NCBI RefSeq assembly: GCF_900116135.1
Contig: NZ_FOZX01000003.1
Location: forward strand, 682,001-746,000
Origin: Saccharopolyspora flava
Lineage (GTDB): Bacteria; Actinomycetota; Actinomycetes; Mycobacteriales; Pseudonocardiaceae
Reading direction: 5' to 3'
DNA: 64,000 nucleotides
Shown here: piece after piece, positions 17,611-26,196 of the stretch
Layout of the letters: every line of letters starts with the position of its first letter
How positions within the stretch are numbered: the first letter of the stretch is position 1
Notes under the pieces: model-generated
The model's input: the letters and a program-made list of their open reading frames with translations, nothing else
Database searches by the model: none
Told to the model about the DNA's origin: nothing
Translations under genes and position numbers: made by a program

Positions 17611-18413
17611 GCCCTGGCTCCGATCCACAGGGTGAGGCCGATCAGCGCGCCGAGTCCCACGACCCAGGCGATCACCGTCTCCGGTCCCGGCCCGTAGCCG
17701 CCGAGGTCATTGCCGCCCGGGTTGTTGTTCCCGTTGGTCACGGACTTGACGTAGGCGATGATGTCTTTCTTCTCTTCCGGGGTGAGCTGCCGGTCCGAGA
17801 ACTTCGGCATGTTCTGCGGGCCGGTGAGCATCGCGTTGTAGATGTCCTGCTCGGTCGCCTCGTGCAGGTTCGGGGCGAACTTGCCGGAGGACATCGCGAT
17901 GCCGCGCCCGGTGAAGTTGTGGCAGGAGGAGCAGTTCAGGCGGTAGAGCTCGCCACCGCGGGCGGGGTCACCGCCCTGCAGCGCCTCGCCGGACTGCTTC
18001 GGCGACTCCGGCCCACCGCCGTAGGTCTGCACGTAAGCGCCCAGCGCGTCGATCTCCTCCGGGCTGAACTTCGGCGGCTTGCGCATGGCCTGCGCCTCCT
18101 GGCGGACCATCGGCATGCGGCCGGTGGAGACCTGGAAGTGCACGGCGGCTTCGCCGACGCCCGTCAGGCTGGGACCACGGTCCTGCACGCCTTGCAGGTT
18201 GGATCCGTGGCAGCTGATGCAGGCGTTGTTGTAGAGCTGCTCGCCCTGCCTCACCAGCGCCGGGTCCGCTGCGGCGTGCGCGGTCTGCGGCTCGGGAGTC
18301 ACGACGGTGTACAGCCCACCGGCACCCACCAGCGCGATGCCCAGCGCCAGTACACCGGAGATCCGCCGCTTGAGCTTCGAGCCCGCGCGGTTCCGTTTCT
18401 TAGTGGTGGTCAT
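17607..18413 (-). CDS. qcrC: cytochrome bc1 complex diheme cytochrome c subunit
   Basis: A 268-residue diheme cytochrome c. N-terminal membrane anchor or signal (about 16-40), then heme sites CISCH (65-69) and CSSCH (161-165), each in its own cytochrome c domain, and a C-terminal membrane helix (about 243-263). In actinobacteria, which lack soluble cytochrome c, this protein carries electrons directly from the Rieske centre to the CuA site of CtaC. First gene of qcrC-qcrA-qcrB, 88 bp after ctaE on the same strand. Confidence 0.97.
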   Translation of the reverse strand: MTTTKKRNRAGSKLKRRISGVLALGIALVGAGGLYTVVTPEPQTAHAAADPALVRQGEQLYNNACISCHGSNLQGVQDRGPSLTGVGEAAVHFQVSTGRMPMVRQEAQAMRKPPKFSPEEIDALGAYVQTYGGGPESPKQSGEALQGGDPARGGELYRLNCSSCHNFTGRGIAMSSGKFAPNLHEATEQDIYNAMLTGPQNMPKFSDRQLTPEEKKDIIAYVKSVTNGNNNPGGNDLGGYGPGPETVIAWVVGLGALIGLTLWIGARA

Positions 18414-18501
18414 GAGTGCGGCAACCCTTGCTGTCCGGTTCGGGGTGTTCGTTTCGGCCTCGTTCGTGCCGGGCGATCGAGGTTCCTCGCTGGAGGAGCG
18501 A

Positions 18502-19104
18502 TCACGGGACGAGGTAGATCACGGCGAAGAGGCCGATCCACACGATGTCCACGAAGTGCCAGTAGTACGACACCACGATCGCTGCGATGGCTTGGGCCGG
18601 CGTGAACTTGCTGAGCTTCGTCCGGATGATCAGGAAGACGAACGCGACCAGCCCGCCGATGACGTGCAGCCCGTGGAAGCCGGTCGTCATGTAGAAGACC
18701 GTTCCGTAGGCCGACGACGCGATGGTGGTCGCGTGCTCGGTGACCAACTGGTAGTACTCACCGGCCTGCCCGAGCACGAAGATCGTGCCCATGATCAGCG
18801 TGATCACGTACCACCGGCGGAGACCGAAGACGTCACCCCGCTCCGCCGCGAACACGCCCCACTGGCAGGTGAACGAAGACGCCACCAGGATGATCGTGAA
18901 CGGGAGGGCGTACGGGAGGTTCAGGTGAGTGGGCGGTGGTGGCCACTCGCCCTCGTTCTGCGCCTTCACCGTGAAGAACATGGCGAAGAGCCCAGCGAAG
19001 AACATCAGCTCGCTGGCCAACCAAACGATGGTGCCGACGCTGACCATGTTGGGTCGGTTCAGCGAGTGCACGCGTTGACTGATTGAGGGCGCTGCCGTTG
19101 TCAC
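18502..19104 (-). CDS. ctaE: cytochrome c oxidase subunit III
   Basis: A 200-residue five-helix subunit of the aa3 oxidase, stabilising subunit I and the proton pathway. The [22 protein letters not shown] and FHGLHV segments are characteristic. GTG 19104 is preferred to ATG 19113: a CATAAT hexamer ends 7 nt before the GTG and no ribosome site is visible, which fits a leaderless mRNA, and it gives the MTTAAPS-like N-terminus expected for this family. Starts the ctaE-qcrCAB gene set, as in M. tuberculosis Rv2193-Rv2196. Confidence 0.93.
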   Translation of the reverse strand: MTTAAPSISQRVHSLNRPNMVSVGTIVWLASELMFFAGLFAMFFTVKAQNEGEWPPPPTHLNLPYALPFTIILVASSFTCQWGVFAAERGDVFGLRRWYVITLIMGTIFVLGQAGEYYQLVTEHATTIASSAYGTVFYMTTGFHGLHVIGGLVAFVFLIIRTKLSKFTPAQAIAAIVVSYYWHFVDIVWIGLFAVIYLVP

Positions 19105-19111
19105 GCGACGC

Positions 19112-19117
19112 ATTATG
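19112..19117 (-). promoter_or_regulatory. -10-like hexamer of ctaE (possible leaderless start)
   Basis: CATAAT on the minus strand, 7 nt before the ctaE GTG. No good -35 hexamer and no Shine-Dalgarno sequence were found. Confidence 0.35.
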
Positions 19118-19199
19118 TCTTGCAGCTTTTCCGCTCGCGCCCTCGGGGCCTCCCCTACGACCGCGCGGTGATCTGATTGCGATCTGGAGGTAACTCAAC

Positions 19200-19637
19200 G
19201 TGAAAACTCTTCGGTCGCTGTTGGCCGCCGCCGGAATCGGCCGCCGCGGCTCCCGCAAGCCCGTGATCAGCGCCGATGATCCCGAACTGGTGGTCGTGGT
19301 GCGGTCCTACGACGACACCGAGCCCGCCTCGACGGCGTTGGAGCGGGCCACCGGCTGGGACCCCGAGGCGCCCGCGGTGCTGCGGCACCACCTGGCACTT
19401 CCGGGTGACGTGGTCGACACGGTGACGGCCGTTCTGGCCCAGGACGAGTGGGTCGTGCGCCCCGGAGGCCGCGCGGAGGAGCTCTCCGTGCCCGAATTGC
19501 GCCCGTTGGTCGCGCTCCGTGTGCAGCGATTGGATGCGTTGCATTGCTCACAGGAGAGCTCCCGGATGGCCGGGCTGGCGCAACGGCACGGCGGCGGCGC
19601 CTTCGGCTGGGACGCGCTGCAGCCCGCATCGGAATGA
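19200..19637 (+). CDS. conserved hypothetical protein
   Basis: A 145-residue soluble protein not recognised. After a basic N-terminus with GRRGSRKP it contains strand-like VVVVRSYDD (about 36-44), ALERATGWDPEAP and LALPGDVVDTVTAVLAQDEW segments, suggesting a small alpha/beta or ferredoxin-like domain, and one Cys near 115. GTG 19200 is 9 nt after GGAGG (19186-19190). It is divergent from ctaE; the 95-bp gap must hold both promoters. No membrane segment. Confidence 0.7.
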   Translation: MKTLRSLLAAAGIGRRGSRKPVISADDPELVVVVRSYDDTEPASTALERATGWDPEAPAVLRHHLALPGDVVDTVTAVLAQDEWVVRPGGRAEELSVPELRPLVALRVQRLDALHCSQESSRMAGLAQRHGGGAFGWDALQPASE

Positions 19638-19755
19638 TCGAATCCGGCGAGGTGACTACTGCCACACCCGCTCGGGCGGCTAGCATTCGGACCCGTCAAC
19701 CCCGTGCTGCGCAGACCGGGTGCGGGCGTCCCGCCAGCTCGACGAGGAGCCAGTG

Positions 19756-20163
19756 ATGAGCACCGCAACAACGAACGTTCTCGTGTTCAGCCACCGCGCC
19801 GAGGTCCGGGAGGCGATCATCAACGCCGTCGGGCGGCGCCCGGCCCCCGATCTGGACCGGCTGCACTACGTCGAGGCGGGCACCGTCGCCGACGTCCTCA
19901 GCGAGGTCGACGCGGGCAAGGTCGACCTGCTGATCCTGGACGGCGAGGCGCAGCCCACCGGCGGCATGGGCGTCTCCCGGCAGCTCAAGAACGAGATCGC
20001 GCAGTGCCCGCCGATCGTCGTCGCGGTCCGCCGCAAGGACGACCGGTGGCTGGCGACCTGGTCCCAGGCCGACGCCGTCCTGGTCCACCCGCTGGACCCG
20101 CTGGCCTCCGCCGAGACGGTCGCCGAGGTCCTGCGCACCCAGGGCAGGCCCGTCCCCGCCTGA
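19756..20163 (+). CDS. single-domain response-regulator (CheY-like) protein
   Basis: A 135-residue stand-alone receiver-like domain with no output domain. VLVFSHRAEVREAI forms the first strand and helix, DLLILDGEA supplies the aspartate at the phospho-acceptor position (near 55), and ILVV-type strand PIVVAVRRKDD supplies a Lys close to the expected site. The pattern PTGGMGVSRQLKNE resembles the M. tuberculosis protein Rv3143. The acidic pocket at the first strand (normally DD) is replaced by SH, so phosphorylation is doubtful and it may be a pseudo-receiver. ATG 19756, GAGGAG six nt upstream. Confidence 0.72.
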   Translation: MSTATTNVLVFSHRAEVREAIINAVGRRPAPDLDRLHYVEAGTVADVLSEVDAGKVDLLILDGEAQPTGGMGVSRQLKNEIAQCPPIVVAVRRKDDRWLATWSQADAVLVHPLDPLASAETVAEVLRTQGRPVPA

Positions 20164-20180
20164 CCCCACCTCCGCACGCG

Positions 20181-20234
20181 GTGACCGGATTTCAGCGGAG
20201 GTCGGGACTCCGATTTCCGCTGAAATCCGGTCAC
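20181..20234. repeat. perfect 19-bp inverted repeat (element D)
   Basis: GTGACCGGATTTCAGCGGA (20181-20199) and its exact reverse complement (20216-20234) flank a 16-nt loop. It lies 17 bp after the receiver gene and 93 bp before trpD, so it can act as a terminator or attenuator between them. A single degenerate half-like copy is at 40141-40160. Confidence 0.85.
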
Positions 20235-20326
20235 TGCGTTGCGATCCACGCCATAACCGGCGGATCAGGAGCGGCGGCGGGAGGCAGGGTAGTTTCTTCG
20301 AGCAGGCAACACCGACGGAGTAGATC

Positions 20327-21370
<1,044 letters not shown>

Positions 21371-21371
21371 C

Positions 21372-21656
21372 TCACTCCTCCTCGAGGCCGATGGAGAACG
21401 CGGCCTCGGTGTCCCTGCGGGAGTAGGAGCGGAAGGCGATGTGGGTGTCGGTGTCCTCGACGCCCGCCACCTTGTTGATCTTGCCGGGGACGATGTCGGC
21501 CAGGTCCTCGTGCTTGGCGACCCGGAGCATGGCGATGAGGTCGACGTCCCCGGCGCAGGAGTACACCTCGTCCACACCGTCGAGGTCGGCGATCTCCTGA
21601 GCCGCCTCGGCGAGGCGGTCGGCGGCGGTCTTGATCAGCACGATCGCGGTGATCAC
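21372..21656 (-). CDS. stand-alone Lrp/AsnC effector-binding (RAM) domain protein
   Basis: A 94-residue protein equal to the ligand-binding half of Lrp/AsnC regulators, without the helix-turn-helix. AIVLIKT begins the first strand and GDVDLIAMLRV (about 36-46) is the conserved RAM turn. Such single-domain proteins bind amino acids and may modulate full-length Lrp proteins. GTG 21656, preceded by GGGAGG 9 nt upstream. No terminator separates it from convergent trpD. Target unknown. Confidence 0.85.
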   Translation of the reverse strand: MITAIVLIKTAADRLAEAAQEIADLDGVDEVYSCAGDVDLIAMLRVAKHEDLADIVPGKINKVAGVEDTDTHIAFRSYSRRDTEAAFSIGLEEE

Positions 21657-21764
21657 GAGGAACGTCCTCCCGGCAGCGTGATGGTTCGACGGACGAATCC
21701 TAGGCCGTGCCGAAGCACCCGGCGGAGCCGCGTTCTCCTCCCCCGCCCCCGATGACCGCTGAAC

Positions 21765-21804
21765 GCGAAGAGGCCCCTCGGTCGGAACCGAGGGGCCTCT
21801 TCGC
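21765..21804. terminator. terminator of ctaC-ctaF
   Basis: A perfect 18-bp stem, GCGAAGAGGCCCCTCGGT with its complement, and a 4-nt CGGA loop, 13 bp after the ctaF stop codon in the minus direction. Confidence 0.85.
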
Positions 21805-21817
21805 GCAGTACTTCGCG

Positions 21818-22216
21818 TCAGTGGCTGCTCTGGCCGGTGTGGTACTCGAACACCAGGCCCGCGACCATGATCAGCAGGAAGCCGACCGCGAGCACGATCA
21901 TCCAGACGTGGAAGAACGCCAGGGCGATGCCCGCGAACGCCGCGCCTGCGGCCAGGCCGACCGGCCAGTAGCTGCCCGGGCTGAAGAAGCCCAGCTCGCC
22001 GGCACCGTCGCTGATCTCCGCGTCCGGGTTGTCCTCGGGGCGGTCCTCGATCCGGCGAGCCACGAAGGACAGGTAGCTGCCGATGATCAGGGACAGACCG
22101 CCGACCAGGATCAGCGCCACGGTGCCCACCGGCTCCTTGGCCCAGAGCCCGTAGACCACTGCGGACAGGAAGAAGAAAACGGTGATGATGTTGAAGATCT
22201 TCGCTTCGACCTTCAT
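21818..22216 (-). CDS. ctaF: cytochrome c oxidase subunit IV (actinobacterial)
   Basis: A 132-residue accessory subunit of the aa3 oxidase with four hydrophobic helices: residues 8-25, 30-50, 82-100 and 103-123. The hydrophilic loop RRIEDRPEDNPDAEI between helices two and three and the ending EYHTGQSSH match the actinobacterial subunit IV family. It follows ctaC by 42 bp on the same strand, as Rv2199c follows Rv2200c in M. tuberculosis. Confidence 0.92.
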   Translation of the reverse strand: MKVEAKIFNIITVFFFLSAVVYGLWAKEPVGTVALILVGGLSLIIGSYLSFVARRIEDRPEDNPDAEISDGAGELGFFSPGSYWPVGLAAGAAFAGIALAFFHVWMIVLAVGFLLIMVAGLVFEYHTGQSSH

Positions 22217-22258
22217 GGAGTCCTCGCTCTCACGCCGTACGCCCCGTCGAGGGCACCC

Positions 22259-23170
22259 CTAGCTGTTCGTCCCGATGCCGGAGGGCTGACCACCGGTGCG
22301 ATCGGTGTTGAACGGAACACCGGTCACCGCGTGCGGCGTGCACAGCTCACCGCAGTTCATCTCGCCGAGCGCCTCGGCCGCGGTGTACGGCTGACGCGTC
22401 CGCGGGTTCACCTGCGTGCGCAGCTGCATGTACCGGTCGAACTTGTCCTTCGACAGCGCGCGGACCTCGAAGTTCATCATCGAGTGGTAGGTGCCGCACA
22501 GCTCGGCGCACCGGCCCACGAACGAACCTTCGCGCTCCACGGTGTTCTGGAAGACGTTGTCCTGGTTGTTCTTCTCCGGGTACGGGAAGGTGTCCCGCTT
22601 GAAGTGCCACTCCGGCACGAAGAACGAGTGGATGACGTCGGTGGACCGGATGTTGTACTCGACGCGCTCGCCGACCGGCACGACCAGCAGCGGGATCTCG
22701 CTGCTGCTGCCGACGGTGCGCACCGGCTGCCCGTCCGGCGTCTTGTAGTCCGGGTAGTTGAACTCCCAGTTCCACTGGAACGCGACCACGTTCACGTTCT
22801 GGTCCGGGTTGGCCGGCTTGGCCAGGACCGTGTTCTGGGTGACCGCCGTGAAGTAGAAGAGCACGACCACCAGCACGAACGGAATCGCCGTGTAGATGAG
22901 CTCGAGCGGCAGGTTGTACTGGAACTGCCGCGGCAGCTCGTCGTCCTTCTTCTTGCGGTGGAAGGCGACCGACCAGAAGATCAGCCCCCACACCAACACA
23001 CCGACCGCGAGTGCTGCGATGACCGACCAGGTCCACAGGTTCCGCATCGCCTCGGCCTGCGGGGTGACACCCTGTGGCCATCCGAACCGCAGGACCTCGT
23101 CGGTCGTGCAGCCAGTGGCCGCGACACCAACCAGGCCGATCAGACCAGCGACCTTGACCAGCCGTGGCAC
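22259..23170 (-). CDS. ctaC: cytochrome c oxidase subunit II
   Basis: A 303-residue lipoprotein-type subunit II. The lipobox VAATGC places the mature Cys near residue 21; two membrane helices follow (about 45-66 and 88-108), then the cupredoxin domain. CuA ligands are Cys221, Cys225 and His229 in CAELCGTYH, with an upstream His in DVIHSFF and a Met just after. It accepts electrons from QcrC. GTG 23170 has GGAGG 8 nt upstream. A C-terminal extension past residue 260 with two extra Cys (NCGELC) is unusual for the family and may be a disulfide. Confidence 0.95.
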   Translation of the reverse strand: MPRLVKVAGLIGLVGVAATGCTTDEVLRFGWPQGVTPQAEAMRNLWTWSVIAALAVGVLVWGLIFWSVAFHRKKKDDELPRQFQYNLPLELIYTAIPFVLVVVLFYFTAVTQNTVLAKPANPDQNVNVVAFQWNWEFNYPDYKTPDGQPVRTVGSSSEIPLLVVPVGERVEYNIRSTDVIHSFFVPEWHFKRDTFPYPEKNNQDNVFQNTVEREGSFVGRCAELCGTYHSMMNFEVRALSKDKFDRYMQLRTQVNPRTRQPYTAAEALGEMNCGELCTPHAVTGVPFNTDRTGGQPSGIGTNS

Positions 23171-23431
23171 TCGGGTCCCCTCCTTCAGGCCCACTGCGCG
23201 ACGCCTCCTCGTGCAAAACTCACCGAAGCGGCTTGGGTTGGACCCCCGCTCGCCCGCAGGCGACCGCGGATCCGCCGCCGGAATCCTGGGCAGAGCCTAG
23301 CCCAGGTGTAGCCGCGATACTGCTCCGGGGGCGTTGATCGCACCCTCAGCACGCGCGTGCAGCGCGCGAGCGAAGGTTCTGCATACTGGACGCAGCCTTT
23401 TCCCCCCGACTCGGAGAGGTGCACGAGACGC

Positions 23432-25360
23432 GTGTGCGGCCTGCTTGGACTCATCTGTCCCACCGAAGAAACTGCCGGTTACAGCGTGAACGCCGTGGCC
23501 AACGCGCTGCCGTGTCAACGCCACCGGGGCCCGGACGAGAGCGACACCTGGCAGGGCGGTGAGGTCGTCCTCGGCTTCAACCGCCTGTCGATCATCGACC
23601 TGGAGCACTCCCACCAGCCGCTGACCTGGGGTCCGCCGGAGAACCCGCAGCGGTACACCATCACCTTCAACGGTGAGATCTACAACTACCTGGAGCTGCG
23701 CGCCGAGCTCATCGAGCAGTACGGCGCCCGCTTCGGCACCGACGGCGACACCGAGGTCATCGTCGCGGCCTACCACTACATGGGGCCGCACTCGGTCGGC
23801 CGGCTGCGCGGCATGTTCGCGTTCATGATCTGGGACAGCGAGCGCAAGGTCGTCTACGGCGCCCGCGACCCGTTCGGCATCAAGCCGCTGTTCTTCGCCA
23901 CCGGCCCCGGCGGCACGGCCTTCGCCAGCGAGAAGAAGAGCCTGCTCAGCCTGGCCAGCACGCTGAAGATCAGCGAGGAGCTCGACCACAAGGCGATGCA
24001 GCACTACTTCGTGCTGCAGTACGTGCCGGAGCCCGAGTCGCTGCACCGGCAGATCCGCCGCGTCGAGTCCGGCACCTCGTTCACCGTCTCGCCCGGCGGC
24101 CAGGTGGTGACCGAGCGGTACTTCCAGCCGAACTTCCGGCCGCGCCCGGCCAACACCGACGCCGACGTGCGGCGGCTGCAGAACGAGATCGTCGATGTGA
24201 TGCGCGACTCGGTCGCCAAGCACATGCGCGCCGACGTCACGGTCGGCTCGTTCCTGTCCGGCGGCATCGACTCCACCGCGATCGCGGCGCTGGCCAAGGA
24301 GCACAACCCGAACCTGATCACCTTCACCACCGGTTTCGAGCGGCAGGGCTACTCGGAGGTGGACGTGGCCGCCGAGTCGGCCGCGGCGATCGGGGTCAAG
24401 CACGTGGTCCGCACCGTCTCCCCGCAGGAGATGATGGAGGCGCTGCCGCTGATCACCTGGTACCTCGACGACCCGGTGGCCGACCCGGCGCTGGTCCCGC
24501 TGTGGTTCATCGCCCGCGAGGCCCGCCAGCACGTGAAGGTGGTGCTCTCCGGCGAGGGCGCCGACGAGCTGTTCGGCGGCTACACGATCTACCGCGAGCC
24601 GCTGTCGCTGGCGCCGTTCGAGAAGGTGCCGGGCGCGCTGCGCAAGGCGATGGGCAAGGTCTCCACCCGGATCCCGGAGGGCGTGCGCGGCAAGGACCTG
24701 CTGCGTCGCGGCGCGCTGGACCTGGAGGAGCGCTACTACGGCAACGCGCGGATCTTCCGCGACGACCAGCTGCGCAACATCATGCGCGCGTTCGACCCGG
24801 GCGTGTCGCACAAGGACGTCACCGGCGCCCCGTACTCCCTGTCGAAGAACTGGGACCCGGTGACCCGGATGCAGCACGTGGACCTGTTCACCTGGCTGCG
24901 CGGCGACATCCTGGTCAAGGCCGACAAGATGACGATGGCCAACTCGCTGGAGCTGCGGGTGCCGTTCCTGGACCCGGAGGTCTTCCGGGTGGCCAGCACG
25001 GTGCCGCTGGAGCAGAAGATCACGAGCGAGACCACCAAGTACGCGCTGCGGCAGGCGATGTACCAGGTCGTCCCGGCGCACGTGCTCAACCGGCGCAAGC
25101 TGGGCTTCCCGGTGCCGATCCGGCACTGGCTCAAGGACGAGATGCACGACTGGGCGCGCAACATCATCCAGCAGTCGCAGACCGATCACCTGCTGGACCG
25201 CCGCGCGATCCTGCAGCTGCTGGAGGAGCACCGCTCCGGCGTCCTCGACCACAGCCGCCGCCTGTGGGCCCTGCTGGTGTTCATGCTCTGGCACGCCATC
25301 TTCATCGAGGGCCGCCTCTCCCCCGAGGTCCCCGAGCCGCACTACCCCGTGCGCCTCTGA
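23432..25360 (+). CDS. asnB: asparagine synthetase (glutamine-hydrolysing)
   Basis: A 642-residue class II amidotransferase. GTG 23432 places the N-terminal nucleophile at Cys2 (MCGLLGL after processing); an earlier start would bury it. Glutaminase domain about 2-200 with RHRGPDES and FNGEIYN; synthetase domain with the PP-loop SGGIDS (about 276-281) and GEGADELFGGY. It converts aspartate and glutamine to asparagine, and related proteins amidate diaminopimelate in peptidoglycan (LtsA), which is an alternative. A CATACT hexamer at 23382-23387 is a possible -10. Divergent from ctaC. Confidence 0.92.
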   Translation: MCGLLGLICPTEETAGYSVNAVANALPCQRHRGPDESDTWQGGEVVLGFNRLSIIDLEHSHQPLTWGPPENPQRYTITFNGEIYNYLELRAELIEQYGARFGTDGDTEVIVAAYHYMGPHSVGRLRGMFAFMIWDSERKVVYGARDPFGIKPLFFATGPGGTAFASEKKSLLSLASTLKISEELDHKAMQHYFVLQYVPEPESLHRQIRRVESGTSFTVSPGGQVVTERYFQPNFRPRPANTDADVRRLQNEIVDVMRDSVAKHMRADVTVGSFLSGGIDSTAIAALAKEHNPNLITFTTGFERQGYSEVDVAAESAAAIGVKHVVRTVSPQEMMEALPLITWYLDDPVADPALVPLWFIAREARQHVKVVLSGEGADELFGGYTIYREPLSLAPFEKVPGALRKAMGKVSTRIPEGVRGKDLLRRGALDLEERYYGNARIFRDDQLRNIMRAFDPGVSHKDVTGAPYSLSKNWDPVTRMQHVDLFTWLRGDILVKADKMTMANSLELRVPFLDPEVFRVASTVPLEQKITSETTKYALRQAMYQVVPAHVLNRRKLGFPVPIRHWLKDEMHDWARNIIQQSQTDHLLDRRAILQLLEEHRSGVLDHSRRLWALLVFMLWHAIFIEGRLSPEVPEPHYPVRL

Positions 25361-25369
25361 CCCGAACCC

Positions 25370-25410
25370 ACAACGGCCGGTCCCCTCACCCGAGGAGGAC
25401 CGGCCGTTGT
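25370..25410. terminator. terminator after asnB
   Basis: ACAACGGCCGGTCC (25370-25383) pairs perfectly with 25397-25410 across a 13-nt loop, 9 bp after the asnB stop. Confidence 0.85.
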
Positions 25411-25455
25411 CGTGTCGCCTGATCGTGAAAAGTCGGCGAACTCTAGCTTCATCCC

Positions 25456-25629
25456 ATGAACCACGAATCGTGGGAGAAGATCCGCGCGGACCGCATGGCC
25501 GAGCCGGGTGCGGCCGAAGCGTACGAAACCGCTCGCCGAACGTACGAAGCCGAGGTGGCTGCGCCCGACGTCGACATCCCGGCCGACCGAAACGATCGCA
25601 CTGGGGTCAGCAGTTGTTCTTGCTGGTGA
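25456..25629 (+). pseudogene. truncated N-terminal remnant of an XRE/antitoxin-type regulator
   Basis: An open frame of 57 codons whose first 34 residues (MNHESWEKIRADRMAEP, then AEAYETARRTYEAE) match the leader helix that precedes the helix-turn-helix in HigA-like XRE antitoxins. The HTH itself is absent: after about residue 34 the frame reads unrelated sequence and ends inside the 3' end of the M23 peptidase gene. No good ribosome site. Interpreted as a deletion remnant at the asnB/accessory-segment junction. Family assignment is from pattern memory only. Confidence 0.45.
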
Positions 25630-26122
25630 ACGGGGTGTGGCCGTAGTAGGGGACGGCCTTGCCGTCGAGGACGACCTTGCGGTCGGCTCCGTCGAGGATC
25701 TGCTCGTAGTGCAGGTGGGGGCCGGTGACGCCGCCGGTGGCGCCGGCTTCGCCGATCTTGGCGCCCGCCGAGACCTTCTCCCCGACGGAGACGCCCTGGC
25801 TGGACAGGTGGGCGTAGCGGGTGCGCCAGCCGTTGCCGTGGTCGAGCTCGATCCAGCGGCCGTAGCTGGTGTCGCCCTCGTTCTCCGACCGGGTCACGGT
25901 CCCGCCCGCCGAGGCGAGGACGGCCATGCCGGTGATGCCGTCGCGCTGGAAGTCGACCGAGTTGGCCGGGCTGTGCCCGCTGAACGTGGCGGCCGTGACC
26001 TCGACGCCGCACTTGAAGGGCACCTGGAAGTTCGGCGCGGCCGAGGCCGGCGCCTGGAAACCGACCACGGCGACGGCGGACAGGGCCGCCGCTGCTGCGG
26101 TCGTGCCTAATCGTCGCATCAT
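25607..26122 (-). CDS. secreted M23 family (LytM-like) peptidase
   Basis: A 171-residue protein with a Sec signal peptide (about 1-28, ending ASA) and one M23 domain. Zinc-site residues are in GHSPANSVDF (His and Asp of the HxxxxxxD form), YAHLS, and GPHLHYE (HxH). Such enzymes cut peptidoglycan cross-bridges or, when some ligands are lost, act as scaffolds; here all are present. ATG 26122 is 8 nt after GGAGG; the GTG at 26131 touches that site and is rejected. Downstream of the glucosidase gene by 74 bp on the same strand. Confidence 0.85.
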   Translation of the reverse strand: MMRRLGTTAAAAALSAVAVVGFQAPASAAPNFQVPFKCGVEVTAATFSGHSPANSVDFQRDGITGMAVLASAGGTVTRSENEGDTSYGRWIELDHGNGWRTRYAHLSSQGVSVGEKVSAGAKIGEAGATGGVTGPHLHYEQILDGADRKVVLDGKAVPYYGHTPFTSKNNC

Positions 26123-26196
26123 GCGAATCACCTCCGTGTTGTTGGTGATTCACATGTGACCACGTTCAGTTGGGCGGAAATAGACCCACGCGGCGT

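Noticed and set aside
25407-25646. 79-codon plus-strand frame after asnB
   Set aside because: It begins inside the asnB terminator, is Arg-rich shadow sequence, and has no ribosome site; the frame at 25456 fits a known family better.
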